Both the position numbers and the translations under genes were made by a program. This document shows positions 1 through 8,200 of a stretch of DNA of 64,000 bases, in pieces. This DNA comes from Arcicella aurantiaca (GTDB lineage: Bacteria; Bacteroidota; Bacteroidia; Cytophagales; Spirosomataceae). The notes beneath the pieces are model-generated. The model was not told the DNA's origin. It saw only the letters and a program-made list of their open reading frames with translations, and did not search any database. The stretch lies in the NCBI RefSeq assembly GCF_003148625.1, contig NZ_QGGO01000020.1, positions 40,030-104,029 on the forward strand, read 5' to 3'. Within the stretch, counting starts at the first letter, position 1. Each line of letters opens with the position of its first letter.

Positions 1-1
1 A

Positions 2-790
2 GGTATTCAATTATATTCTATCAAAGACCTTTTAGAAAAAGACTTGCACGGCACTTTAGACAAAATTGCCCAAATGGGTTACAAAGAAGTTGAATCTTTT
101 TCAAATAGTAAAGGGCATTATTTTGGCATGATGCCCAATGAGTTTTCGGGAATGTTGAAAGACAAAGGTTTAAATCTTCTTGGAAGTCATTTTATTTCGG
201 GAACAACAGAACAAAAAGCCGAGTCTTGGCGACAAGCTACTTTGGTTTCAAGATTTGATGAATTGGTTGAAAAAGCAGCAACAACAGGACAAAAACACCT
301 GACTTGTGCCTATTTATTCCCAAGTTTGAGAACCACTCCTGACGACTTGAAAAAAACGGCGGAGTTGTTTAACCAAGCAGGTGAAATCTGTCATAAAGCA
401 GGCTTACAGTTTTCATTTCATAACCATGCTTATGAATTTGAAAAAGTGGGAGATTCCTTAATTTTTGATTACCTACTTGATAATACAGACCCCAAATTGG
501 TACAATGGGAAATGGATGTTTATTGGGTAGTGGCGGCAAAAGCAGACCCAATTGCCTATTTCAAAAAATACCCAAATCGTTTTACATTAGGGCATATTAA
601 GGATATGTCGAAGGTAGATGCCAAGAAAAATGTCGTCATTGGTGATGGCTCAATAGATTATGTTTCACTACTGAAAGAAGCTAAAAAAGCAGGAATGAAG
701 CACTTTATTGTTGAGCAAGATAATTTTAGTGGTGATGTTATGGAGAGCATGGAAAGCAATTGCAAACGATTAGCCGCTTACAACGTTTAA
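2..790 (+). CDS. Sugar phosphate isomerase/epimerase (5' end outside window)
   Basis: This is the C-terminal part of a xylose-isomerase-like TIM-barrel protein. The reading frame is open from base 2 and already reads GIQLYSIKDLLEKD before the first in-frame TTG at 44, so that TTG is not the real start and the gene begins to the left of the window. Family features visible are GYKEVE near the start, the metal-site region FHNHAYEF, WEMDVYW, LGHIKDM and the C-terminal FIVEQDNF. Such proteins isomerise or epimerise sugars or inositols, often with a Tat or Sec signal peptide that would lie upstream here. The substrate cannot be read from the sequence. It is followed by thioredoxin on the same strand after a 75-bp gap. 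Confidence 0.85.
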   Translation, partial: GIQLYSIKDLLEKDLHGTLDKIAQMGYKEVESFSNSKGHYFGMMPNEFSGMLKDKGLNLLGSHFISGTTEQKAESWRQATLVSRFDELVEKAATTGQKHLTCAYLFPSLRTTPDDLKKTAELFNQAGEICHKAGLQFSFHNHAYEFEKVGDSLIFDYLLDNTDPKLVQWEMDVYWVVAAKADPIAYFKKYPNRFTLGHIKDMSKVDAKKNVVIGDGSIDYVSLLKEAKKAGMKHFIVEQDNFSGDVMESMESNCKRLAAYNV

Positions 791-865
791 CACAATTAAA
801 GTATTGGTAATTAGAGCGTTATTCTTTGATGACCAAAATATTGTACAATTTATTTCAATACCAAA

Positions 866-1189
866 ATGGGAAAATATATAGTAGCAACAGATGACAATTT
901 TTCAGAATTAATTAATTCTGGAAAACCTGTCTTAGTAGATTTTTGGGCAGAGTGGTGTGGCCCCTGCAAAATGCTTGGACCAATTGTAGAAGAATTGGCA
1001 GACGAATTGGAAGGGCAAGCCATTGTAGCTAAAATGGATGTAGATGCCAATACAAATGTACCTGCAAGCTTAGGAGTCCGTTCTATTCCAACTATTCTAA
1101 TTTTTCAAAATGGCGTAGTAAAAGAAAAATTGGTGGGCGGAAATATCCCCAAAAGTCAATTAGCCCAAACACTCTTGAAATACGTTTGA
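866..1189 (+). CDS. trxA: Thioredoxin
   Basis: A 107-residue single-domain thioredoxin, the usual family length. The redox motif WCGPC places the two active-site cysteines at residues 31 and 34, preceded by VLVDFWAE. The cis-proline segment RSIPTILIF and the C-terminal GGNIPKSQL helix region are both present. It has no signal peptide, so it is cytoplasmic and would reduce protein disulfides using thioredoxin reductase, which is not encoded in this window. The ATG start follows an AT-rich leader with no Shine-Dalgarno, normal for Bacteroidota. Confidence 0.95.
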   Translation: MGKYIVATDDNFSELINSGKPVLVDFWAEWCGPCKMLGPIVEELADELEGQAIVAKMDVDANTNVPASLGVRSIPTILIFQNGVVKEKLVGGNIPKSQLAQTLLKYV

Positions 1190-1209
1190 TAAATTCTACT
1201 GAGTACAAA

Positions 1210-1247
1210 AAATGGAACGGCTTTAATTTTCTTGAAGCGTTCCATTT
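1210..1247 (+). terminator. Hairpin downstream of thioredoxin
   Basis: Perfect 10-bp arms AAATGGAACG and CGTTCCATTT (1210-1219 and 1238-1247) separated by 18 bases, starting 21 bp after the thioredoxin stop. There is no clear T-tract, so this may protect the mRNA 3' end or be a weak terminator. Confidence 0.4.
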
Positions 1248-1276
1248 AGCTGACCTTATGCCAATTTTAAAGATTT

Positions 1277-1593
1277 GATGCGTACTTTACGGAAGTTGTC
1301 GTTTTGAAGACTACGGTTTATACACAAATTTATAGAATAAAAAAGCCGTAGGCTTGACCCATTTTGTAACGGTGGGTTTTAACCCACCGAAAAAGGAAAT
1401 GACCATTTTTTGAGTTCCGTAGGAACGAGGCATTTAAAATGGGTCGAGCCTATGGCTCTAAAATGGCATTTCGCATCATTTTCGGTGGGTTAAAACCCAC
1501 CACTACAAAATTTAACCGAGCCTATGGCTCTAAATCGATATTCAAATACTTGTGTATAAACCGTAGCTTTCAAAACGATACTCATATACGCAA
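1277..1593. repeat. Composite nested inverted repeat (family E outer arms, family C-like core)
   Basis: The outer arms are 1277-1326 (GATGCGTACTTTACGGAAG onward) and 1551-1593, which reads as its imperfect reverse complement and shares GTTTTGAA and CTACGGTTTATACACA. Inside are a second pair, GGTGGGTTTTAACCCACCG near 1372-1391 and GGTGGGTTAAAACCCACC near 1484-1502, and copies of GAGCCTATGGCTC. The whole 529-bp gap between thioredoxin and the resolvase is made of such palindromes and holds no credible gene. The outer arms resemble the hairpin at 9440-9470. Confidence 0.7.
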
Positions 1594-1665
1594 TACCTTT
1601 CTCAAGGTAAATCCATAAAATCAGTTCAATCTGTGGGCTAAATTTGTCTGCGACAAATAGTTTAT

Positions 1666-1718
1666 TAGACTTCCTGCGAAAGTGTTTTAAGTCCTAAAAC
1701 ACTTTCGCAGGAAGTCTA
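1666..1718. repeat. Family A palindromic element, short form (A1)
   Basis: A 53-bp near-perfect palindrome whose two ends are TAGACTTCCTGCGAAAGTG and its complement, with a very short centre. It abuts the resolvase stop codon (TAA on the minus strand at 1721-1719). It matches the ends of the 176-bp elements at 9694 and 27827, so it looks like an internally deleted copy. Confidence 0.8.
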
Positions 1719-2312
1719 TTATTCCGTTTTATTATAGTTACTAATTTTCACGTCTCTATGTCGCAAATATTTGTAAAGCGTCATTTTTGACACTCCAATT
1801 TCTTTTGCAATCTGATTTACTCCCATTTTCCCCTCCTTATAATAGGTTTCTGCAAGGATAGATTTTTGTTCAGCTTCCTTAGTCATTCCTTGTCGGCGTC
1901 CACCTTTTCTACCTCTTGCTCTTGCTGCCTCTAAACCAGATTTTGTTCTTTCTCTAATTAAATCTCTTTCAAATTCTGCAAACGAAGCCGAGATATTAAA
2001 AAATAAACGTCCTTGAGGTGTATTGGTATCAATGGCATCATTGATACTTTTCAAGCCTACATTTTTCATTTCCAACTCAGCCACAATTTCGAGTAAATGT
2101 TTTAGAGAACGTCCCAGACGGTCAAGTTTATAAACAACCACAACATCGTCTTTTCTTAGGTGCGACATCAATTTGTGCAATTCAGGTCTATCAGCTTTTG
2201 CTCCCGAAGCAGTCTCTTTAAAAATTAGCATACAGCCTTCTTTTTTAAGGGCATCAATTTGCAAATCCAGCACTTGGTCTTTTGTACTAACTCTTGCGTA
2301 ACCAATTTTCAT
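1719..2312 (-). CDS. Serine recombinase (resolvase/invertase family)
   Basis: A 197-residue small serine recombinase. MKIGYARVSTKDQ places the catalytic serine at residue 9. DRLGRSLKHLLEI, the helix around ASFAEFERDLIRERT and GRKGGR, and a C-terminal helix-turn-helix (GVNQIAKEIGVSKMTLYKYL) are the standard order. The ATG at 2312 is preferred over an upstream start at 2372, which would add 20 residues not found in the family. On a plasmid such enzymes usually resolve multimers at an adjacent res site or invert DNA segments. An AT-rich dyad at 2355-2383 just upstream is a possible site. It stands alone, with no transposase beside it. Confidence 0.9.
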   Translation of the reverse strand: MKIGYARVSTKDQVLDLQIDALKKEGCMLIFKETASGAKADRPELHKLMSHLRKDDVVVVYKLDRLGRSLKHLLEIVAELEMKNVGLKSINDAIDTNTPQGRLFFNISASFAEFERDLIRERTKSGLEAARARGRKGGRRQGMTKEAEQKSILAETYYKEGKMGVNQIAKEIGVSKMTLYKYLRHRDVKISNYNKTE

Positions 2313-2354
2313 AATTGTATGTATTTTATCAATTTCAAAAAAATGAAATATACT

Positions 2355-2383
2355 TTGTATATTATACAACAAAAATATACAAA
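2355..2383. promoter_or_regulatory. AT-rich dyad upstream of resolvase, possible res subsite or operator
   Basis: TTTGTATAT at 2355-2363 and its complement ATATACAAA at 2375-2383 flank 11 bases. The dyad sits 43-71 bp upstream of the recombinase start. Resolvase res sites usually lie in this position and also act as operators. Only one subsite is evident, so the assignment is tentative. Confidence 0.3.
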
Positions 2384-2606
2384 TATTTGAAAATTATTAT
2401 AAAACAGGGCAATTGCATCAAAACGTTTTAAACAACTTCATTAAAAAAAATCATCGTGTCTAAAGATATTTTATAATATTCGATAAAATTAAGTTTAATA
2501 TAATTTGATTAAAATAACAGGAATATAAAATTCATAAACGTGATTTATGTACGATTCTAAGTTTTAGCTTTTGTTCGAGTTAGATTTTATAAAAGCTCTC
2601 ATTTTT

Positions 2607-2741
2607 ATGGAACGCTTTAATTGGGAAAATGAAGATATTGACATAGGTTTAATAGTGAATCCAAAATCAGAATCTAAGAACGAAGGCTTCAGTCAAGAAG
2701 TTTATTTATCAGCTATTAAGAAATATCAAAGCCCTTTTTAA
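2607..2741 (+). CDS. Possible 44-residue small protein
   Basis: ATG at 2607 opens a 44-codon frame (MERFNWENEDIDIGLIV...) ending in TAA at 2739-2741, where the stop overlaps the first arm of a good rho-independent terminator. The product is acidic to neutral and has no recognised motif or signal peptide. The terminator directly at its end supports expression, but it could also be the 3' remnant of a longer lost gene. The stretch 2313-2606 upstream is AT-rich and holds nothing else recognisable. Confidence 0.35.
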   Translation: MERFNWENEDIDIGLIVNPKSESKNEGFSQEVYLSAIKKYQSPF

Positions 2742-2763
2742 AGCCCTGAAAAGGGCTTTTTTT
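2740..2763 (+). terminator. Rho-independent terminator
   Basis: Stem AAAGCCCT/AGGGCTTT (2740-2747 and 2752-2759) with a 4-base loop and a run of seven T (2757-2763). The sequence after it (TTTATGCTGAATTTGAGTTA...) recurs after the terminator at 9290-9317. Confidence 0.8.
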
Positions 2764-2850
2764 GTGTTTATGCTGAATTTGAGTTAAAGATAGCCGAATT
2801 TGAGTTATTCATTAATCGTTCCTTATGCTGAAATTTGCCATCAAGTTATA
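2764..2850. repeat. Family F post-terminator repeat, copy 1
   Basis: Contains TTTATGCTGAATTTGAGTTA, a second GCCGAATTTGAGTTA and, further on, TTATGCTGAAATTTGCCAT. The same ordered blocks follow the terminator at 9290-9317. No coding frame is conserved in it. Confidence 0.6.
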
Positions 2851-2913
2851 AAGACTTAAAAGCTCTGAAGATATTCAAGATTTTAGTTTATATAGTTCAC
2901 TAACACCCTATAT

Positions 2914-2944
2914 TACCTTAGTCTCCTTTATGGAGATTAAGGTA
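2914..2944. other. Strong hairpin upstream of the BspA-like gene
   Basis: Arms TACCTTAGTCTCC (2914-2926) and GGAGATTAAGGTA (2932-2944) pair over 13 positions with a single mismatch that is a G-T wobble in RNA. There is no T-tract. It could be a protein-binding dyad or an RNA leader structure. Confidence 0.4.
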
Positions 2945-3015
2945 CTGAGTTCTAATATTCAATACATAAAATATATTGTTAACAACTTTCTTTCGTGGTA
3001 GGAAGATAAAAAGAT

Positions 3016-3053
3016 GGGGAGAATTAGCGTATTAAATTCTCTCCTCTTTTTTT
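3016..3053 (+). terminator. Terminator-like hairpin in the leader of the BspA-like gene
   Basis: GGGGAGAATT (3016-3025) pairs with AATTCTCTCC (3035-3044) at 9 of 10 positions and is followed by a T-tract to 3053. It ends 41 bp before the ATG at 3095 with no upstream gene to terminate except the tiny frame at 2607, which has its own terminator. It may be an attenuator. Confidence 0.5.
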
Positions 3054-3094
3054 ATTGCTACTACATTTTCAACCCAATTTAATTTCCTACCAAA

Positions 3095-4855
3095 ATGAAA
3101 AAAAACATTTACCTTTTTGTGGCTTTGTTGATAAATCAAAATATATGGGCTATCCCTTTCATTACCACTTGGAAAACTAACAATACTGGTACTTCTAATA
3201 CTACTTCTATTACAATTCCTACTATTGGTACAGGGTACAACTATGATGTGGACTGGAACAATGACGGAACATTTGAACAAACAGGGCTAACGGGCAATGT
3301 GACCCATGACTACGGAACAGCAGGTACTTATACGGTTGCTATCAGAGGAGATTTCCCCAGAATTTATTTTAATTATGGAGGCGACAGAGCAAAACTATTA
3401 TCCATAGACCAATGGGGTGATATTGTGTGGACAAGCATGGCAAATGCTTTTTATGGGTGTAGCAATATGGTACTCAATGCCACTGATGCCCCAAATACGG
3501 CTTCAGTAACCGATATGAGTTATATGTTTAGTGATTGTAGTGTCTATAATCAAGCATTGCCAGCTAATTTTAATACGGATAATGTCACTAATATGAATAA
3601 TATGTTTGCCTTTTGTACAATCTATAATCAAGCCTTGCCAGCTAATTTTAATACAAATAAGGTAACCAATATGAGTTATATGTTTGCTGGTTGTCGTGCT
3701 TATAATCAAGTATTGCCTACAAATTTCAATACATCCACAGTAACCAACATGGGTTATATGTTTTCGGGTTGTCGTGCTTATAACCAAGCCTTACCAGCTA
3801 ATTTTAATACTATGGCGGTAATCAATATGGGTTCTATGTTTGCAGATTGTCGTGCTTATAATCAAGCATTTCCCACAAATTTCAATACGTCTGGAGTGAC
3901 TAACATGAGTTATATGTTTCATAATTGTTATGTCTATAACCAAATCTTGCCTGCTAATTTTAATACTGCCAATGTAACGAATATGAGTTATATGTTTAAT
4001 GGTTGTCGTGTCTATAATCAAGCCTTGCCCGCTAATTTCAATACGGCTGCCGTAACCAATATAAGTTATATGTTTGCGGGTTGTACAGCCTACAACCAAG
4101 CCTTGCCTACTAATTTGAATACTGCCGCCGTAACCAATATGAGTAATATGTTTTCGAGTTGTAATGCCTATAACCAAGCTTTTCCTGCAAACTTAAACAC
4201 GGCTAATGTTACCAATATGAGTTCTGTGTTTTCGGGTTGTAATACCTATAACCAAGCTTTACCTGCTAATTTTAATACAACTAAAGTAACCGATATGAGT
4301 TATATGTTTGCCTTTTGTGGTGCTTACAATCAAACCTTGCCCGCAAATTTTAATACGGCTGCTGTAACCAATATGAGTTATATGTTTGCAGGGAGTCCTG
4401 CCTTCAATCAAAATGTTGGTGCTTTTAATATCGCTAATGTAACGAATATGACCAATATTTTCTATAACACGGGTATATCTACGACCAATTATGACAATAT
4501 TCTGATAGCGTGGAATGCCGCAGGATATACCAACAAAAACCTTGAGAGTGTTTCACCTCTTACCTATTGTGCAGGGCAAGCCGCCCGTACTAATATGACT
4601 ACTAACAAAGGCTGGACTATCACAGGTGATACCTATACCAATGTTTGTCCTGTCAAAAGTATTGTTTCGGGCAATTGGGCGGTTAGCTCTACATGGAATG
4701 TTGGGCGTGTACCCCAAGCAGGCGATAATGTAATAATTGATAATAATCACATCGTTACACTTGATGGCATAAGGACTATAAAAAACTTGGAATGTCGTGG
4801 TACAGGACAACTTAAATTTAATTCGTCGAACAGTAAATTAGAAGTAGGTTTGTAA
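3095..4855 (+). CDS. BspA-like (DUF285) tandem-repeat secreted surface protein
   Basis: A 586-residue exported protein. Residues 1-19 form a signal peptide (KKNIYLFVALLINQNIWA). A PKD-like segment follows (DWNNDGTF, HDYGTAGTYTV). From about residue 138 to 435 there are 11 full copies plus one degenerate copy of a 26-residue unit of the form VTNMSYMFxGCxAYNQALP, the BspA/DUF285 leucine-rich-like repeat, each full copy with one cysteine. The C-terminal 70 residues (VSGNWAVSSTWNVGRVPQAGDNVII) are a small beta domain typical of Cytophagales surface proteins; no obvious type IX sorting domain follows. Such proteins are thought to mediate adhesion; the ligand is unknown. It stands alone ahead of a hybrid regulator. 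Confidence 0.85.
   Translation: MKKNIYLFVALLINQNIWAIPFITTWKTNNTGTSNTTSITIPTIGTGYNYDVDWNNDGTFEQTGLTGNVTHDYGTAGTYTVAIRGDFPRIYFNYGGDRAKLLSIDQWGDIVWTSMANAFYGCSNMVLNATDAPNTASVTDMSYMFSDCSVYNQALPANFNTDNVTNMNNMFAFCTIYNQALPANFNTNKVTNMSYMFAGCRAYNQVLPTNFNTSTVTNMGYMFSGCRAYNQALPANFNTMAVINMGSMFADCRAYNQAFPTNFNTSGVTNMSYMFHNCYVYNQILPANFNTANVTNMSYMFNGCRVYNQALPANFNTAAVTNISYMFAGCTAYNQALPTNLNTAAVTNMSNMFSSCNAYNQAFPANLNTANVTNMSSVFSGCNTYNQALPANFNTTKVTDMSYMFAFCGAYNQTLPANFNTAAVTNMSYMFAGSPAFNQNVGAFNIANVTNMTNIFYNTGISTTNYDNILIAWNAAGYTNKNLESVSPLTYCAGQAARTNMTTNKGWTITGDTYTNVCPVKSIVSGNWAVSSTWNVGRVPQAGDNVIIDNNHIVTLDGIRTIKNLECRGTGQLKFNSSNSKLEVGL
3506..4440 (+). repeat. 78-bp tandem repeats inside the BspA-like gene
   Basis: Each 78-bp unit encodes one 26-residue repeat; AATATGAGTTATATGTTT recurs almost unchanged. 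Units differ mainly at the cysteine-flanking positions and at GCTGCC/ACAAAT-type codons. The array could change length by recombination. Confidence 0.85.
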
Positions 4856-4980
4856 ATAGAATTACAAAGCCATCTGGTCACCAGATAAACAAATGACCTA
4901 AAAATAAGCATTTTTTTAGTTCATTTACTTTAATATTTTCAAGAAAAATGAGATGTATTTTAGCTTTTATTTAAGCTAAA

Positions 4981-5148
4981 TACAGTGTTTAATAATTTTC
5001 TTCAACTTCCCGAAAGTAGAAAAAACTTTCGGGAAGTGAACCTCTCGACTACTTCCCGAAAGTTCTTTTACCCGCAATGGATATTGTTTCCGGAAGTTCT
5101 ACAAGATTTTGGAATAAAAATTATCCAGATAACTTATTAAACAGTGTA
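4981..5148. repeat. Family B element, long copy (B1)
   Basis: Bounded by TACAGTGTTTAATAA (4981-4995) and TTATTAAACAGTGTA (5134-5148), near-perfect terminal inverted repeats. Inside, ACTTCCCGAAAGT and ACTTTCGGGAAGT (5005-5037) form a 13-bp-stem hairpin, with a further degenerate pair near 5051 and 5090. It occupies most of the 383-bp gap between the BspA-like gene and the hybrid regulator, where no gene is seen. Confidence 0.75.
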
Positions 5149-5238
5149 CTAAAGTATATCTCATTTTTTTTGAAAATTATTTTATATTAGGATTTATCGC
5201 TAATTATGTAGCTTTATCCATCCTAACTTCTATCATTA

Positions 5239-8200
5239 ATGTTGTTTCGTCAAGTCTTAGTACTCCAATTTTTACTATTCAACTGTTTTTCACAGAATAC
5301 GATAAAACAAGAAACCGTATGGCAAAGTATTGGAATTAAAGACGGTCTCTCGCAAGGAATGATTTATGATATGATACAAGACAGGGAGGGCTTTTTGTGG
5401 GTTGCTACAAAAGATGGACTAAATCGTTATGACGGCTATAATTTTAAAGTTTTTACTTATGACCCTTACAACGAAAATAGTATTTCGGGCAATATATGTA
5501 CGACTTTGCTGGAAGATAAACAAGGAAGAATTTGGATTGGTACAGAAAAGGACGGATTAAATCTTTTTGATAAAAAAACACAACGCTTTTATCATGCCAA
5601 CATAATTGATGCCACTCTCAAAAATGCAGGTAATTACAATATCATTCGGTTAAAATTAGACTCATTTGGTGCTGTTTGGATTTTTACAGATGACCCCAAC
5701 AAAGTTTTTAGAGTTGATAATTTTGTAGGTTTTCCCAACGATAAAGATTTTACACAACAAATTAAAAAGGTAAAACCTCTTGATTTTAAAGGGAATATCT
5801 CTTTTAAATTAGATAAACAATCATTAAAATATCCTTTCTCAAAAGTAATTTTAGAGGAAACACAGCCCGATATATTTAATGGCTTGTTTAGTAAAAATGC
5901 CGATTTTTCTATTTATATCAAAGATAGTCAGCAATGGATTTGGACACTTGGTAGAACCAAAATTTATGGAAGAAAAGGACTGGCTCAAAAAGAAATTTCC
6001 TTTGAAGAAAGTGGAGAAAATTCCATTTTAAATCAATTTGATGATGGTACTTTGGTAATAGCCAATCAAGAATATATGTGGTTGTTTAGTCCTCAAGAGT
6101 TACTAAAAACCAATAAAATAAATCCTCAAAATGCGTATGCCAAAATCCCCCCAAACTGTATTTTATTTACAAAAGATAAAAATGGGAATATCTGGATAGG
6201 AACTCGTGGGTATGGATTGTTAAAATATAATCCTCAAGACAGGCAATTCAAATCTTATTTGCCCACCTACTCACCTTCTTTTTTGTTCCGAGATATGGAA
6301 GGACGTACTTATTTTCATGCCAATTACTTACCCACTTATCATTTTTATCAGTACAATACCAACGATAATACTTTTAGCATTATGTTGCCAAAAATGAGTG
6401 GAAAAGCATTGGGGCATGAAGGGCTTTTACAAGATGAAAAACATCAATTTTGGATGTTATGCCATAAAAGATTTGAGAAAAAACAGGTATTGATGAAATT
6501 TACCAAAGACTGGAAACTGCTCAAAGAATATATTTTACCTTCTTTAAATGTTTTTAGTGATTTTGGTGCAAAAATGAATTTGGATAAACAGGGCAATATT
6601 TGGATAGGACTAACGAATGGCAGTTTGTATGTGCTTAACCCGCAAACTGAGCGATTTAAAATGTACAATTATCATGCTTTATTACCTCAAAATGGTGCTT
6701 TTGTACAAACGTATGCCCTTTTTCAAGACCAAAACATTATATGGATAGGTACTCAAAATGGGTTAATTAAAGGCAAAAATTTAAGTACCCAACCTGTTTT
6801 TTCGATTTATAAAAATAGTAAAACAAACCGCCAAAGCTTGAGTAATGACTTTGTTACGGGTATCATTAACGACCCTTCATTGCCGCATAAATACTTATGG
6901 GTAAGTACCAAAGGAGGCGGTATAGAACGATTAGATAAAGAAACAGGCATTTTTGAACACTTCACAGAAGCTCAAGGCTTGCCCAATAGGGTTGTTTATG
7001 GCGTATTGGAGGGCGATGATAAAAACCTGTGGATGAGTACCAACAGGGGAATTGCACGGCTGAACACAAAGACATTGAATTTTACCAATTTCAATAAATC
7101 TGACGGCATACAAGATGATGAATTTAATACCAATTCGTATTTTAAAGCTCCTTCTGGAGAATTGTTTTTTGGGGGTATAAATGGCTTTACAGTTTTTAAA
7201 GCATCTAAAATTGGACAAACTCAAACTCAACCCGAAATTAAAATAATTGGCTTGAAAGTGAATAACAAAACGGTGGAGTTGAATGACAAAACAGGCATAC
7301 TCAATGAAACCATTGAAACGCTATCAAAGTTAGATTTGAACTACGACCAAAACCTATTAACTCTTGAGTTTGGACTCATGAATTTTACCAATCCAATCAA
7401 AAACCGTTTTCGTTATCAGTTGGAAGGCATTGATAATGAATGGGTTGAAACAGGTACTCACAATCATTTTGCTAATTACGCTCAGTTGCCAAGTGGGCAT
7501 TATACTTTTAAAGTGATGGGAACCACAGACGGAGAGGTTTGGAGTAAAATTCTTGAATTGCCGATACTTATAAATCCACCTTTTTACCGTTCTTGGTGGG
7601 CATACTTTCTTTATATCGCTTGCGTTTGCTTTGTATTATACCGTTGGTCTAAGCACCAAGCCAATCAAGTTCGTCTGCAACAAGAAATCTTTTTTAAAGA
7701 CCGAGAAACGGTGCGTTTAGCAGAACTTGACCAGCTCAAAACCAATTTTTTTGCCAATATTTCGCACGAATTCCGTACCCCGCTAACCTTAATTTTAGCT
7801 CCCGCCCAAGACCTCATTAACGAAAATCCCAATCGTGGCGTGTATCAAATCATTCACCGAAATGCCAATCGTTTGCTCGAATTAATCAATCAGCTTTTAG
7901 ACATCAGTAAATTGGAAGGTGGACAAATGAAAGTAACCTTAGAACAAACCGATTTATTCAAATTTTTCAGAACGTTCGTTAGTTCATTTTCATCATTGGC
8001 AGAAAGTAAAGGCATTTTATTTGAATTTAGCCAAAATAATACCCAAGCCCAAGGTTTGATTGATAAAGATAAAATTGAAAAAGTTATGACCAATTTACTT
8101 TTCAATGCCTTTAAATTTACAGAATCAGGCAAGAAAGTAATTGTCAAAATTGATTATCAGCTTGAAAATCAAAAGATTATATTAATCATAAAGGATGAAG

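Noticed and set aside
3503..4177. Two long minus-strand open frames inside the BspA-like repeats
   Set aside because: They are opposite-strand images of the 78-bp coding repeat; the plus-strand frame has a signal peptide and known repeat family.
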